The position numbers and the translations under genes were made by a program. From assembly GCF_007992215.1 (NCBI RefSeq), contig NZ_BJZV01000015.1:1-64000 (forward strand): a stretch of 64,000 bases of DNA, in the 5' to 3' direction. Under the pieces are notes generated by a model that saw only the letters and a list, made by a program, of their open reading frames with translations, searched no databases and was not told the origin of the DNA. Positions 8,998 to 18,030 of this stretch are shown here, piece by piece. Position 1 is the stretch's first letter; each line of letters opens with the position of its first letter. Source of the DNA: Methylobacterium gnaphalii (lineage in GTDB: Bacteria > Pseudomonadota > Alphaproteobacteria > Rhizobiales > Beijerinckiaceae).

Positions 8998-10250
8998 GAG
9001 CGGTAATCTCCGTTGATGGCGACGTATTCCTTGGTGAGATCGCAGGTCCAGACCCGCGCCCTCCCCTGCCCCAGGCCGATCTCGACCTTCACCGTGATCT
9101 CCGGCTCGCGCATCACGGCGCTGGCCGCCTCCTCGCTGTAATCGGGATCGCGGGCACCCTCGTGAGCGACGCGCACGTCGCCGAAGGAAATGGTGAGCCG
9201 ATCACGGTCGGCCGGCTCGCCGGCCTTGCCAACGGCCATGACCACACGGCCCCAATTCGCGTCCTCGCCGGCAATGGCCGTCTTCACCAGCGGCGAGTTG
9301 GCGATCGACATCGCGATGCGATGGGCCGAGGCATCGCTCTCCGCACCCTCGACCTCGACCGTTACGAGCTTGCGCGCGCCCTCTCCGTCCCGCGCGACGA
9401 GCTGGGCCAGCTCGATCAGCAGATCGTCGAGGGCAGTGCGGAAGCCTGCCAACCGGGCGTCGTCGGCGCGCTCGACGGCGGCGTTGCCGGCTTTGCCGGT
9501 CGCAAAGAGCAGCAGCGTGTCGGAGGTCGAGGTGTCACCGTCGATGGTGACGCAATTGAAGCTCTTGCCCGTGCCCTCGGTCAGCAGTTCGCCGAGGACA
9601 CCCTGAGGCAGAGCGGCGTCGGTGAAGACGAAGGACAGCATCGTCGCCATGTCTGGCGCGATCATGCCGGCACCCTTGGCCATGCCGTTGATCGTGACCG
9701 TCTTGCCGTCGATCTCGGCCGTCCGCGTGGCGAGCTTCGGAAAGGTGTCAGTGGTCATGATCGCGCGGGCGGCGGCGTCCCAGGCGCGAGGGCCATCCTC
9801 AGCGCGAGCCGCGCAATCGGCGAGCACGCCGTCGAACTTGTTGGCGTCCAGCGGCTCGCCGATGACCCCGGTCGAGGCGATGAAGACCTCCTCACGTCCG
9901 CAGGGCGCGGCCTTCGCCGCGATGTCGGCGGTCAGCGAGACGGCCTCGCGGCCCTTGAGCCCGGTGAAGGCATTGGCGTTACCGGAATTGACGACGAGTG
10001 CGCGGGCCGTGCCGTTGCCGGCAGCCAGGGCTTCCCGGCACCAGTCCACGGCGGCCGAGGGGCAGCGCGAGCGCGTGAACACACCGGCCACCGTCGTGCC
10101 CTCATCGAGCGCGACCCAGAGAACGTCGGTGCGGCCCGTGTAGCGGATACCGGCCTGGGCCGTGGCCAGCCGGATTCCTGCAATGGCCGGAAGCTCTGGC
10201 GAGTGGCCCGGCGCGAGCGGAGATACGGGCGTTGCCGCTTGAGAAGCCAT
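8994..10250 (-). CDS. argJ: Bifunctional ornithine/glutamate N-acetyltransferase ArgJ
   Basis: Arginine biosynthesis: moves the acetyl group from N-acetylornithine to glutamate and can also acetylate glutamate from acetyl-CoA. The 418-residue precursor self-cleaves before a Thr nucleophile. The cleavage motif [14 protein letters not shown] is present, with Thr203, and the oxyanion-hole segment STGVIG is near residues 126-131. The length is normal. It is the first gene of a minus-strand operon with SIMPL and mutT, downstream of a 191-bp region shared with the divergent receiver-like gene. Confidence 0.95.
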   Translation of the reverse strand: MASQAATPVSPLAPGHSPELPAIAGIRLATAQAGIRYTGRTDVLWVALDEGTTVAGVFTRSRCPSAAVDWCREALAAGNGTARALVVNSGNANAFTGLKGREAVSLTADIAAKAAPCGREEVFIASTGVIGEPLDANKFDGVLADCAARAEDGPRAWDAAARAIMTTDTFPKLATRTAEIDGKTVTINGMAKGAGMIAPDMATMLSFVFTDAALPQGVLGELLTEGTGKSFNCVTIDGDTSTSDTLLLFATGKAGNAAVERADDARLAGFRTALDDLLIELAQLVARDGEGARKLVTVEVEGAESDASAHRIAMSIANSPLVKTAIAGEDANWGRVVMAVGKAGEPADRDRLTISFGDVRVAHEGARDPDYSEEAASAVMREPEITVKVEIGLGQGRARVWTCDLTKEYVAINGDYRS

Positions 10251-10441
10251 CGATCCGCGCCTCGTCGTTCACAACCGCAGAAAACATCCGCAGCGGCGCC
10301 CTGTTGCCCTGGCTCAGCGGCGGGCGTCAACCGCAGCGATCAGGGCTGTTTCGCTGCGGCAATGGGGCAGTGCAGTGCAAAACAAAGCCCTCGATCGAGC
10401 CGAAACTTGAATAATCCAAATCCCATGTCTAGCCTGTTGCG

Positions 10442-10885
10442 ATGCAACCTAATCCGGCGACTGCGCGACAGGACGGAATGAGGAATGCCTCGGCTCTGGC
10501 AGAGTGCGAGGTTCAAGGCGGCTGCTACGGCGTACAGGTTCTTGTCGCCGGCCGCCGTAAGCGTTGGCGCGACGAAGTCAGCACCGAAATCAAGCGGGCC
10601 GGTTACAACGCCACCACCGTCGATAGCGGCGTCGACGCGCTGACTATCCTCGCGCTCGGCGTGCCGATGGACGTCCTCGTCACCGACGCGGAATTACACG
10701 GCGATCTTCGCTGCTCCCGGTTGGCGGTCGAAGCGAGAGCGCTCCGGCCGAACCTCGCCATCATCTTCGCGAGCCACGCGAAAGAGGTAGTGGATTGCGT
10801 GCCTGATGCGCTCGTCGTTTCCCCGGATGCCAAGGACGGCACTCTTACCGGCACTGTCCGCGAGGCACTCCAGGCAAGGGCCTGA
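10442..10885 (+). CDS. Degenerate response-regulator receiver protein
   Basis: A single receiver-like domain of about 147 residues with no output domain. The fold pattern is recognisable: VQVLVAGRRKRW as beta1, DVLVTDAELHG around the usual phosphoacceptor (Asp82) and NLAIIFASH as beta4. The acidic pair that binds magnesium after beta1 is replaced by Gly-Arg-Arg, and the conserved Lys after beta5 is not evident, so phosphorylation is doubtful. The ATG at 10478, with aggacgga just upstream, is an alternative start. It is divergent from argJ. Confidence 0.6.
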   Translation: MQPNPATARQDGMRNASALAECEVQGGCYGVQVLVAGRRKRWRDEVSTEIKRAGYNATTVDSGVDALTILALGVPMDVLVTDAELHGDLRCSRLAVEARALRPNLAIIFASHAKEVVDCVPDALVVSPDAKDGTLTGTVREALQARA

Positions 10886-10961
10886 GAGCCCAGAGCGACG
10901 GCGGCAGCATCGCTTTTCCTAGACGACACGGTATGTTGAGCCATCGATCTCGGAGTTGGCC

Positions 10962-11522
10962 ATGTCCCTGCTGCGTCGCGATTGCCTCGTCCTGCTCGGT
11001 GCACTCGCCGCGAACGGGGCGCGAGCCGGCGAAGACAGGAATTCGAACGCCCACAATTTCTCGTTCGCGAAGCCGGGCGGCGGCCTGCTTCCCCTTGCCG
11101 AGTATTCTGGCAAGCCACTTCTCGTCGTGAACACGGCGACAGCCTGCGGTTACGCGGGGCAGCTCACCGGGCTGCAAGGCCTCTGGACGCGCTTCGGCGA
11201 ACGCGGGCTCACCGTGATCGCGGTGCCCTCACCGGATTTCGGCAACCAGGAGCCGCTTGACGGCGTGGCCATCGCCGATGCCGTTCGTAAGAGCCACGGC
11301 GTGACCTTCCCGGTGGCGGATAAGACCCATGTGCGCGGCGCGACGGCCCACCCGTTCTACCGTTGGGCCGCGGCCGAGATGCCCGGGCAGACGCCGCAGT
11401 GGAACTTTCACAAATACCTGGTCAGCCGCGACGGCAGCCTGCGCGCGGCCTTCGCCTCGCAGGTCGAACCGAGCGACCCGCGGATCATCAGCGCCATCGT
11501 CGCCGAGCTCGGCTCAGCCTAA
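10962..11522 (+). CDS. Glutathione peroxidase-family protein, probably exported
   Basis: A thiol peroxidase of the GPx family that reduces hydrogen or lipid peroxides. The peroxidatic Cys is in NTATACGYAGQ (Cys62), the second motif reads VPSPDFGNQEP and the Trp motif WNFHKYLV is near residue 147. In the second motif the usual catalytic Gln of FPCNQFG is replaced by Asp, a change seen in many bacterial homologues. The N-terminus SLLRRDCLVLLGALAANGARA resembles a Tat or Sec leader, so a periplasmic location is likely. The ATG at 10962 has cggag about 7 bases upstream. Confidence 0.85.
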   Translation: MSLLRRDCLVLLGALAANGARAGEDRNSNAHNFSFAKPGGGLLPLAEYSGKPLLVVNTATACGYAGQLTGLQGLWTRFGERGLTVIAVPSPDFGNQEPLDGVAIADAVRKSHGVTFPVADKTHVRGATAHPFYRWAAAEMPGQTPQWNFHKYLVSRDGSLRAAFASQVEPSDPRIISAIVAELGSA

Positions 11523-11607
11523 GCCGTCATCACGATCGGTCCGAGGATGAGGCCGGCCGCCAGCAGGACGGCGAAGGGGCCGAAGCCATGGCCCCAGTCG
11601 ACCGTGC

Positions 11608-11877
11608 TTATCGCATGCGCTCTGCCCGCGGAATGTCAGCGGGTGGCCGCAATCGGCCTGCGGAATGCGGTGCGCTCCTGCCATGCCGAGCGTCGCCCCG
11701 CCCGCGTGATCGTCCGATCGCGACTGGTGGCGGCTCGGACGGATAATTCGAGGCGAATGGGTTCGATGGCACTCCGGCGGCGCCGAGACCGACCGTGCTG
11801 CCGGGAAAGCCTTGCGCCGACGCAGGCCATGCCGCGGTGGCCGCAAGAAGGATCAGGCCGAGTCTCACCGCGCGCAT
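11608..11877 (-). CDS. Possible small exported protein, C-terminus uncertain
   Basis: An 89-residue reading frame that opens with a convincing signal peptide (RAVRLGLILLAATAAWPASA, cleavage before QG) and a short Pro/Ser-rich segment (GVPSNPFASNYPSEPPP). The second half turns Arg-rich and looks non-coding. A different minus-strand frame ends at 11519 with a hydrophobic segment (FGPFAVLLAAGLILGPIVM). A frameshift in a degraded gene, or two unrelated short frames, are both possible. No family was recognised. Confidence 0.35.
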   Translation of the reverse strand: MRAVRLGLILLAATAAWPASAQGFPGSTVGLGAAGVPSNPFASNYPSEPPPVAIGRSRGRGDARHGRSAPHSAGRLRPPADIPRAERMR

Positions 11878-11961
11878 CACGTTCCATCTCATGGGGGCAG
11901 GGTCTCCCGCGATGGTAGGGCGGCACCCCATATGGCGACAGTACGGCCCGATACTGGCCGC

Positions 11962-12204
11962 ATGGAGAAGCGAAGAATGGACCCGCATCGGTTCGAGCAT
12001 GACGGCAACAGCTACGAGGTCCTGTTCGAGCGGACGCCGGAGGGATGGGTTGCCCGTATCCGCTGCGAAGACGACGACACAGTCCAGGTCATGGCGTTCC
12101 CGAACGGTGTCGGCTTCGACCCGGAAAACGCGCGAGGATCGCTCATCGCGGGTTGCCAGGCGGCCGTCGCCCGACATGCAGGCGCGCCTGCGACGCGGCA
12201 CTGA
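11962..12204 (+). CDS. Small hypothetical protein
   Basis: An 80-residue soluble protein (MDPHRFEHDGNSYEVLFER...) rich in acidic residues with one hydrophobic C-terminal helix. A second ATG at 11977 lies behind gaaga and gives a 75-residue form. It sits 64 bp upstream of another small gene with a similar mixed alpha/beta look and HDG motif, suggesting a two-gene unit. No family was recognised. Confidence 0.5.
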   Translation: MEKRRMDPHRFEHDGNSYEVLFERTPEGWVARIRCEDDDTVQVMAFPNGVGFDPENARGSLIAGCQAAVARHAGAPATRH

Positions 12205-12268
12205 AACAGCGAACCGGAACCGCTACGAACGACGGCCGTTCGCTGGTGAGAACGACAGGGAGTACGGG

Positions 12269-12508
12269 ATGAGCAACGTCACCTATCACGTCATCGAGCA
12301 TGACGGCGGATATGCCTACAAGGTTGGGGACACGATCTCGGAGACCTTCCCAAGCCATGACGACGCCCTGCGTGCTGCCCGGATTGCGGCGTCGGAGCAG
12401 CGCATACCCGACGAGGACCGGACCATCGAGTATCAGGACGCCCGCGGCTCCCGCCGCCTGGAGACGTCCCAGGGCAACGACCGGCCGGAGACGGACGTCG
12501 ACGGCTGA
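12269..12508 (+). CDS. DUF2188-like small protein
   Basis: A 79-residue protein resembling the DUF2188 family: a YHVIEHDGGYAYKVGDT opening, then FPSHDDALRAARIAASEQ as a single helix. The C-terminal tail is polar and probably disordered. A good ribosome site (acagggag) lies 6-7 bases before the ATG. DUF2188 proteins often sit among stress-related genes, but no specific role is known. Confidence 0.6.
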   Translation: MSNVTYHVIEHDGGYAYKVGDTISETFPSHDDALRAARIAASEQRIPDEDRTIEYQDARGSRRLETSQGNDRPETDVDG

Positions 12509-12762
12509 GGCAGAAGTCCTCGGCTCCCTGAAACACGAGTGCGCGGTGTTGCCCGCGCGCGTCGCTCGGCGTCTTCCAAGTCGCGTTGGCTTGGTGTAAG
12601 GCGACCCGCAAGGCGAATTGACCACGCCGAATCGCTTGCCGTCAGGACGTTCCACTCGGGAAGATCCCCGGGGCTTGGAACGCTTGGCGGTTTTGCCCGT
12701 CGAGCATGGCGATCCGGCGCGGTCCGCAGATCAAACAGATTAAACCCGAAGGATGACGACAG
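12509..12762 (+). promoter_or_regulatory. rpsU upstream region
   Basis: About 250 bp with no open reading frame of its own that could be supported. It must hold the rpsU promoter and leader. A strong aagga Shine-Dalgarno sequence lies 9 bases upstream of the TTG start of rpsU. No specific regulatory fold was identified. Confidence 0.4.
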
Positions 12763-13074
12763 TTGCAGGTACTTGTTCGCGACAACAACGTTGATCAGGC
12801 GCTTCGCGTCCTCAAGAAGAAGATGCAGCGCGAGGGCATCTTCCGCGAGATGAAGCAGCGCAAGGCCTACGAGAAGCCCTCCGTCCGCAAGGCTCGTGAG
12901 AAGGCCGAGGCCGTCCGCCGCGCGCGCAAGCAGGCTCGCAAGACTGCGATCCGCGAGGGCTTGATCGCCGCTCCGAAGCCGAAGCCCCGTACCGGCGGCC
13001 CGCGTCGTCCCGGCGGTTTCCCGTCAGCCGCTCCGTCGGCCAGCGCCGCTCCCGCGACCAACGTCGCTTCGTAA
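12763..13074 (+). CDS. rpsU: 30S ribosomal protein S21
   Basis: A small-subunit protein that helps translation initiation. The 103-residue sequence has the standard S21 core ([20 protein letters not shown], then [14 protein letters not shown]) plus a longer C-terminal Lys/Arg then Pro/Ala tail common in Rhizobiales. No in-frame ATG exists near the conserved start, so the gene begins with TTG at 12763, behind a strong aagga ribosome site. A perfect 19-bp stem terminator follows. Confidence 0.92.
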   Translation: MQVLVRDNNVDQALRVLKKKMQREGIFREMKQRKAYEKPSVRKAREKAEAVRRARKQARKTAIREGLIAAPKPKPRTGGPRRPGGFPSAAPSASAAPATNVAS

Positions 13075-13112
13075 GTCGATTGTGGCCGGGTTATTCAGCC
13101 CGGCCGATCTGG

Positions 13113-13163
13113 ACCAACGAAAACAGGCCCGGCCCTCTGCGGCGCGGGCCTGTTTTCGTTGGT
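13113..13163. terminator. Bidirectional terminator with 19-bp perfect stem
   Basis: The arm accaacgaaaacaggcccg (13113-13131) is perfectly complementary to 13145-13163, with a 13-base loop. The stem contains aaaac on one side and gtttt on the other, so it can stop transcription of rpsU from the left and of the response regulator from the right. The last base of the stem is the first base of the regulator stop codon. Confidence 0.9.
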
Positions 13164-13558
13164 CACGCTGCGCGGTTGGCGATCGTCGCCCGATCGGCTT
13201 GAACGAGCACGTCGAAGGCGCGCCAGGGCTTCTGCATAAAGACGGCACGGCGCGGCAGGGACTCGCTGCGATCGCCGGCGTTGCCCGACGTGACCACCAT
13301 TCGCACCTTCGGCCAGCGCTTCTCGACCGTCCGAGCCAGTGCGAGCCCGTCCATTTTTCCTTCGAGGCCAATATCGGCGAATAGCAGCGCCACGTTCACG
13401 TCTGGCCGCTCAAGCACGGAGATCGCCGCTTCTGCGCTTGAGCAGGCGATTACGTCGAGATCGGTCTCTTCGAGGACGGCGGAGGCGAGGTCGCGGATCG
13501 CGGCATCATCCTCGACCACGAGCGCGACGGGACAGTCCGCGGGGTCATGCTGGGCCAT
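13163..13558 (-). CDS. Single-domain response regulator
   Basis: A 131-residue receiver domain without output domain. The acidic pair is VVEDD, the phosphoacceptor is in LLFADIGL, the Thr/Ser switch is in VVTSGN and the Lys is in FMQKPW. All catalytic positions are present, so it should be phosphorylated. The ATG at 13558 has gaggag 6 bases upstream. It converges on rpsU through a shared terminator. The cognate kinase is not in the neighbourhood. Confidence 0.85.
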   Translation of the reverse strand: MAQHDPADCPVALVVEDDAAIRDLASAVLEETDLDVIACSSAEAAISVLERPDVNVALLFADIGLEGKMDGLALARTVEKRWPKVRMVVTSGNAGDRSESLPRRAVFMQKPWRAFDVLVQADRATIANRAA

Positions 13559-13941
13559 GGAATCTCCTCGGGGCTGGGGGCGTTCGGGCATAGTCTCACC
13601 GCATCGCGACCAAGCGGAGCGGCCTCCGATACACACGGGTGCGGCCTTGCGCGGCGATGCGGTCTGCGAATCAGTCGAAAACCCATCGTCGAACGCGGTG
13701 TGGCCTTTCGTCAACAAGCAAGGTTATTTTCCATCCTAGCCAATGCTTGGACACGACGTATGGCGAAGGATCGTCACGCGCTAACGTTCGATCATGGTTA
13801 ACGGTTCGTTCACTGCCCTTGCCAGATGATAAATCTTCGTCGGCAAAAGCGTAGCCATTCGGCCCGTATCTTGCAGACCGAGAAGTCTGGATGTCCGCTG
13901 GCGGATCTTGGACCCGCGCAGCAACAGGGTGTGCGTGAGCC

Positions 13942-14730
13942 ATGTGCCGCTTCCTCGCCTATCTCGGTGAGCCGGTCTTCCTCAACGAACTCGTCTGCGC
14001 GCCGACGCACTCGCTCGTGCACCAGTCGCTACACGCGACGGAGGCGAAGACCGAGACCAACGGCGATGGATTCGGAATCGGCTGGTATGGTGAGCGGCAG
14101 GAGCCCGGCGTCTACCGCGACGTCTGCCCAGCTTGGTCGGACGAAAACCTCGTCAATCTCTGCTCGCAGGTACGCGCCAGCGCCTTCTTCGGCCATGTCC
14201 GTGCCTCGACCGGCACCGCGACGACGCGTGCCAACTGTCACCCCTTCGCGCATGGTCGGCACCTGTTCATGCACAACGGCCAGATTGGCGGCTACCACCG
14301 TATCAAGCGTGGGCTTGAAGCGCTGATCCCGGACGACCTTTACGACCACCGCCGGGGCACCACCGACTCCGAGGCGATCTTCCTGCTCGCGCTCGCCAAT
14401 GGCCTCGCCGAAGATCCGATCGGTGCGATGGAAACGACCTTCGCTACCGTCCGAGACCTGATGCAGGCCGCCAAGATCACCGAGCCGTTGCGCTTCACGG
14501 CTTTGCTTACGGACGGCGTCACGCTCACGGCCTACCGCTGGGCCTGCGACGGGCGCCCGCCGAGCCTGTACTTCCGCGAATCGGAGGCCGGCATCGTCGT
14601 CGTGTCTGAGCCGATCGACGGGTGCCGCGAGGGTTGGCAGGTGGTGCCGAAGGGCGCGACGCTCCAGGCGACGCGTGGCCATCCCGCGATCGTCCGAAAA
14701 GGCGGAGACGTGTGCCGGATCGCTGCCTGA
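13942..14730 (+). CDS. Class II glutamine amidotransferase (YafJ/EgtC-like)
   Basis: An N-terminal nucleophile amidohydrolase of 262 residues. Cys2 is the expected nucleophile after Met removal (MCRFLAYLGEP). The family segments ETNGDGFGIGWYG, GHVRASTGTATTRANCHPF and MHNGQIGGY are clear. Homologues include YafJ and EgtC of ergothioneine biosynthesis; no egtB or egtD lies nearby, so a stand-alone glutamyl-amide hydrolase role is more likely than ergothioneine synthesis. Confidence 0.88.
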   Translation: MCRFLAYLGEPVFLNELVCAPTHSLVHQSLHATEAKTETNGDGFGIGWYGERQEPGVYRDVCPAWSDENLVNLCSQVRASAFFGHVRASTGTATTRANCHPFAHGRHLFMHNGQIGGYHRIKRGLEALIPDDLYDHRRGTTDSEAIFLLALANGLAEDPIGAMETTFATVRDLMQAAKITEPLRFTALLTDGVTLTAYRWACDGRPPSLYFRESEAGIVVVSEPIDGCREGWQVVPKGATLQATRGHPAIVRKGGDVCRIAA

Positions 14731-14762
14731 CCTGCACTGGAGCCGACGGCCTCGATCCCTAT

Positions 14763-14801
14763 CTGGAGGGCATTGCATCACGATGCTCGAAGGCCCTCCA
14801 G
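14763..14801 (+). promoter_or_regulatory. Hairpin over the ribosome site of the aldehyde dehydrogenase
   Basis: Perfect 9-bp arms ctggagggc (14763-14771) and gccctccag (14793-14801), with an inner gcat / atgc stem, end one base before the ATG at 14803. The fold would cover any ribosome-binding site of the downstream gene. It has no T-run, so a terminator for the upstream amidotransferase is less likely. A translational control or operator role is inferred. Confidence 0.5.
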
Positions 14802-14802
14802 G

Positions 14803-16236
14803 ATGAACCACTCCGTTCAGCTCCACATCGCAGGTACTTGGCGCGATGGTAGCGAGCGCGCGACGCTGCCGAACCTGAACCCCGCCACCGGGGAAACCCT
14901 CGGCCAGATTGCCGTCGCCACGCGGGCCGATCTCGACGAGGCGCTGGAGGCGGCCGAGCGCGGTTTCGCGGCCTGGCGCAAGGTCTCGGCCTTCGAGCGC
15001 GGCAAGGTGTTGCGCAGGGCTGCAGCGCTGATGCGCGAGCGCACCGAGGACATCGCCCGGCTGCTCACCGTCGAGCAGGGCAAGCCCCTTGCGGAAGCCC
15101 GCATTGAGTGCGGCGTCGCTGCCGACGTGATGGAGTGGTTCGCCGAAGAGGGCCGCCGCGCCTATGGTCGTGTGATCCCGGCGCTGGCCGATGGCGTACT
15201 GCAGATCGTGGTACGCGAGCCGATCGGCCCTGTTGCTGCCTTCACTCCCTGGAACTTTCCCCTGAACCAGGCTGTGCGGAAGATCTCGGCCGCGCTGTGC
15301 ACGGGCTGCTCGGTGATCCTGAAAGCCCCGGAGGACACGCCGGCAAGCTGCCGGGAGCTCGTCCATGTCTACCTCGACGCCGGCGTGCCCGGCGATGTGC
15401 TGGGACTGGTCTTTGGCGACCCCGCCGAAATCTCCAGTTACCTGATCCCGCATCCGGTCATCCGCAAGATCTCGTTCACGGGTTCAGTCCCGGTTGGCAA
15501 GCAGCTCGCGGCACTGGCCGGTCAGCACATGAAGCGGGCCACGATGGAACTCGGCGGCCACGCCCCGGCAATCGTGTTCGACGACGCCGATGTCGAGAAG
15601 GCGGTGACTGTGCTGAGCGCGAATAAGTTCCGCAATGCCGGCCAGGTCTGTGTCTCGCCGACCCGTTTCCTCGTGCAGGAGCGGGTCTACGATCGCTTCG
15701 TCGACGGATTCACAGAGGCGGCGCGGAAGATCCGCGTCGGCAACGGGCTGGAGGACGGGACCACCATGGGCCCGCTCATTCATAGCCGCCGCCTGGAGGC
15801 GGTCGAGGGGCTCGTCGCCGATGCGGTGGCAAAGGGCGCGCAGTTGCGCACTGGCGGCAAGCGCATCGGCAACCGGGGAAACTTCTTCGAGCCGACCGTC
15901 CTGACCGACGTGCCGCGCGATGCCCGTGCCATGAACGAGGAACCCTTCGGGCCGGTCGCCCTGATCAACCGCTTCCAGGATGACGAGGAGGCCCTGCGCG
16001 AGGCCAACCGCCTACCCTTCGGCCTTGCTTCCTACGCCTATACGCGCTCGGCAGAGCGGGCGACGCGGGTCTCGTCCAGCATCGAGGCCGGTATGGTCTC
16101 GATCAACCACCACGGCATCGCCCTCCCCGAGACGCCTTTCGGTGGCGTCAGGGATTCCGGCTACGGCAGCGAGGGCGGATCAGAGGCAATCGAGGCTTAC
16201 CTCACGACGAAGTTCGTCACGCAGGCGAATTTTTGA
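14803..16236 (+). CDS. NAD(P)-dependent aldehyde dehydrogenase (succinate-semialdehyde type)
   Basis: A 478-residue aldehyde dehydrogenase of the GabD-like group, oxidising an aldehyde to the acid. The cofactor and catalytic residues are visible: [10 protein letters not shown] (Asn151 region), [10 protein letters not shown], the general base in [12 protein letters not shown] (Glu249) and the nucleophile in [10 protein letters not shown] (Cys283). The start at 14803 matches the usual family N-terminus. The real substrate is unknown; succinate semialdehyde or another short-chain aldehyde fits. It is preceded by a perfect hairpin over its ribosome site. Confidence 0.88.
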   Translation: MNHSVQLHIAGTWRDGSERATLPNLNPATGETLGQIAVATRADLDEALEAAERGFAAWRKVSAFERGKVLRRAAALMRERTEDIARLLTVEQGKPLAEARIECGVAADVMEWFAEEGRRAYGRVIPALADGVLQIVVREPIGPVAAFTPWNFPLNQAVRKISAALCTGCSVILKAPEDTPASCRELVHVYLDAGVPGDVLGLVFGDPAEISSYLIPHPVIRKISFTGSVPVGKQLAALAGQHMKRATMELGGHAPAIVFDDADVEKAVTVLSANKFRNAGQVCVSPTRFLVQERVYDRFVDGFTEAARKIRVGNGLEDGTTMGPLIHSRRLEAVEGLVADAVAKGAQLRTGGKRIGNRGNFFEPTVLTDVPRDARAMNEEPFGPVALINRFQDDEEALREANRLPFGLASYAYTRSAERATRVSSSIEAGMVSINHHGIALPETPFGGVRDSGYGSEGGSEAIEAYLTTKFVTQANF

Positions 16237-16633
16237 GGTTGAAAACCTGCTAGGCGCGGTGCGCATCTGAACTGGCGAGAGACCATCCGGCCTCTCGCTG
16301 CGGCCATGCGAACCAATCCAGAACCACATCCGCGACGTCAGCGTTAGCCTTGGATTGCTTCGCTGCGCTCGCACTGACGACGCCGCCCTCATTGCCCGAC
16401 GTTCCTACCTAGACATTTTCACCGTTTGGCAATGAGAGTCTCGTGACGGCACAAGTCTCCCTAAGACAAGTTTGCAGCCACCAGGCTTGAGCGTGAATCG
16501 ACGCCAAATCCTGTTTGATAACGGAATGAACTTCCGTTCACGCAACTTTCTCGCAACTCCTCGCGTTGCCGTCCGCAATTTCTAGACGCGAAGGACAGCT
16601 TGGTCCGCGAGCTGCTCCGAGGGAGTACTCGCG
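16237..16633. other. Intergenic region with a dispersed-repeat-like segment
   Basis: No gene is supported. The first half contains a repeat-like segment (see 16300-16385). The second half is the upstream region of the PHA depolymerase gene, with cggaatgaacttccgttcac (16520-16539) as a short inverted repeat (ggaa...ttcc). Confidence 0.45.
16300..16385. repeat. Dispersed intergenic repeat copy (Rhizobiales type)
   Basis: The plus strand contains tggattgcttcgctgcgctc followed by gcactgacga (16351-16380). This closely matches a motif that recurs in intergenic DNA of many Rhizobiales (reverse complement gcgagcgcagcgaagcaatcc). An opposing ccaatccag near 16313-16325 may be the other arm. No transposase is present, so this would be a non-autonomous short repeat. 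Confidence 0.5.
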
Positions 16634-18025
16634 ATGCTTTACCTCATGCATGAGGCACGTAATCTCATGCTCACTCCGATGCGAATGGCAGCGGAGGCGA
16701 CCAAGCTGGCCTGCGAGAATCCGTTCCATCCGCTCTCATATGCGCCGAACCACAACGTCATCTCGGCGGGCTGCGAGATGTTCGAGCGGACGACCCGCTC
16801 CTACCCGAAGCCTGCCTTCGATCTGCCGACACCGGAGCGCGTCGTCTGGGAGAAACCGTTCTGTCGCGTGCTCGCCTTCGGTGAAGACACCACCAAGCCG
16901 AAGATGCTGCTCGTCGCGCCGATGTCGGGCCACTACGCCACGCTTCTCCGCGGCACGGTCGCCGCCTTCGTCGAGACCCACCAGGTCTTCATCACCGACT
17001 GGACGAATGCCCGCGAGGTGCCGCTGTCCGAGGGCGCCTTCGGCATGTCGGACTATATCGATTACTGCATCGAAATCTTCGAGGCACTCGGGCCGGATCT
17101 CAACGTAATGGCTGTGTGCCAGCCCTCGGTGCCGGTCATTGCCGCCATCGCGCGGATGGAGGAGGACGGCAATCCGCTCGCGCCGCGCTCGGCCGTCTTG
17201 ATCGGCGGACCGATCGACACCCGCCGCTCGCCGACCGCCGTGAACGCCATGGCGCAGGAGAAGGGCATTCGCTGGTTCGAGCAGAATTGCATCCAGAGTG
17301 TGCCGCACGGCTATCGCGGCACAGGCCGGGCCGTCTATCCGGGCTTCATGCAGCTCGTCGGATTCATGAGCATGAACCCTGAGCGCCATGCAGGCTCCCA
17401 TTGGGACATGTTCGACCACCTCGTCGCGGGCGACGGCGAATCCGCCGAGAAGCACCGGCGGTTCTACGACGAGTATCTGGCCGTGATGGACCTCACGGCC
17501 GAGTTCTATATCGAGACCGTCGAGAAGGTGTTCATCGAGCATTCCCTGCCCAAGGGCGAGCTGATGCATCGTGGACGGGTGATCGATCTCGGCGCCATTC
17601 GTCAGTGCCGCCTCATGGCCGTCGAGGGCGAGAAGGACGACATCACCGGAATCGGCCAGACGCAGGCAGTCCTGGAGCTCGCCGCGAACCTTCCGGCGGA
17701 GGCGAAGGCCTACCATCTCCAATCGGAGGCCGGGCATTACGGCATCTTCAACGGATCGCGCTTCCGCGCCGAGATTGTGCCGAAGATCATCGTCTTCACG
17801 CAGGACGACGCCGATCGGCCAATCGTCGTCAGCAGACGCCGCGGCAGCCACGCCATGTCTCACGTGATCCGCAGCGATCGGCATTCGCATGCCGGGCACG
17901 CCGACCATCGCCCGAGCGAGCACCATTGGCACCGGGGCATGACGGCCAATCGCAGTGGTCGATCGATCAATGATACCGGCGGCGAAATGCGCCTGCTGGT
18001 TGGAAAAGGGGCTCGGGCGCGCTGA
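16634..18025 (+). CDS. phaZ: Intracellular polyhydroxyalkanoate depolymerase, copy 1
   Basis: Degrades stored polyhydroxybutyrate in granules to release hydroxyacid units. The 463-residue protein shows the PhaZ hallmarks MLYLMHEARNLMLTPMR, VAPMSGHYATLLRGTV, FITDWTNARE and the nucleophile segment VCQPSVPVIAA with Cys162 in place of the usual lipase Ser. AGHYGIFNGSRFR carries the probable catalytic His. Beyond about residue 400 it has an extra 50-60 residues rich in His and Arg that the second copy lacks. It is followed, convergently, by ogt. Confidence 0.92.
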   Translation: MLYLMHEARNLMLTPMRMAAEATKLACENPFHPLSYAPNHNVISAGCEMFERTTRSYPKPAFDLPTPERVVWEKPFCRVLAFGEDTTKPKMLLVAPMSGHYATLLRGTVAAFVETHQVFITDWTNAREVPLSEGAFGMSDYIDYCIEIFEALGPDLNVMAVCQPSVPVIAAIARMEEDGNPLAPRSAVLIGGPIDTRRSPTAVNAMAQEKGIRWFEQNCIQSVPHGYRGTGRAVYPGFMQLVGFMSMNPERHAGSHWDMFDHLVAGDGESAEKHRRFYDEYLAVMDLTAEFYIETVEKVFIEHSLPKGELMHRGRVIDLGAIRQCRLMAVEGEKDDITGIGQTQAVLELAANLPAEAKAYHLQSEAGHYGIFNGSRFRAEIVPKIIVFTQDDADRPIVVSRRRGSHAMSHVIRSDRHSHAGHADHRPSEHHWHRGMTANRSGRSINDTGGEMRLLVGKGARAR

Positions 18026-18030
18026 GTCGA

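Noticed and set aside
8826..10481. A 551-codon plus-strand frame opposite argJ
   Set aside because: It is fully antisense to argJ and the SIMPL gene, which have clear motifs. The frame is rich in Arg, Gly and Asp as expected for a shadow in third-position-biased GC-rich DNA.
14029..15453. A 474-codon minus-strand frame opposite the amidotransferase and aldehyde dehydrogenase genes
   Set aside because: Antisense to two well-supported genes and no recognisable motif.
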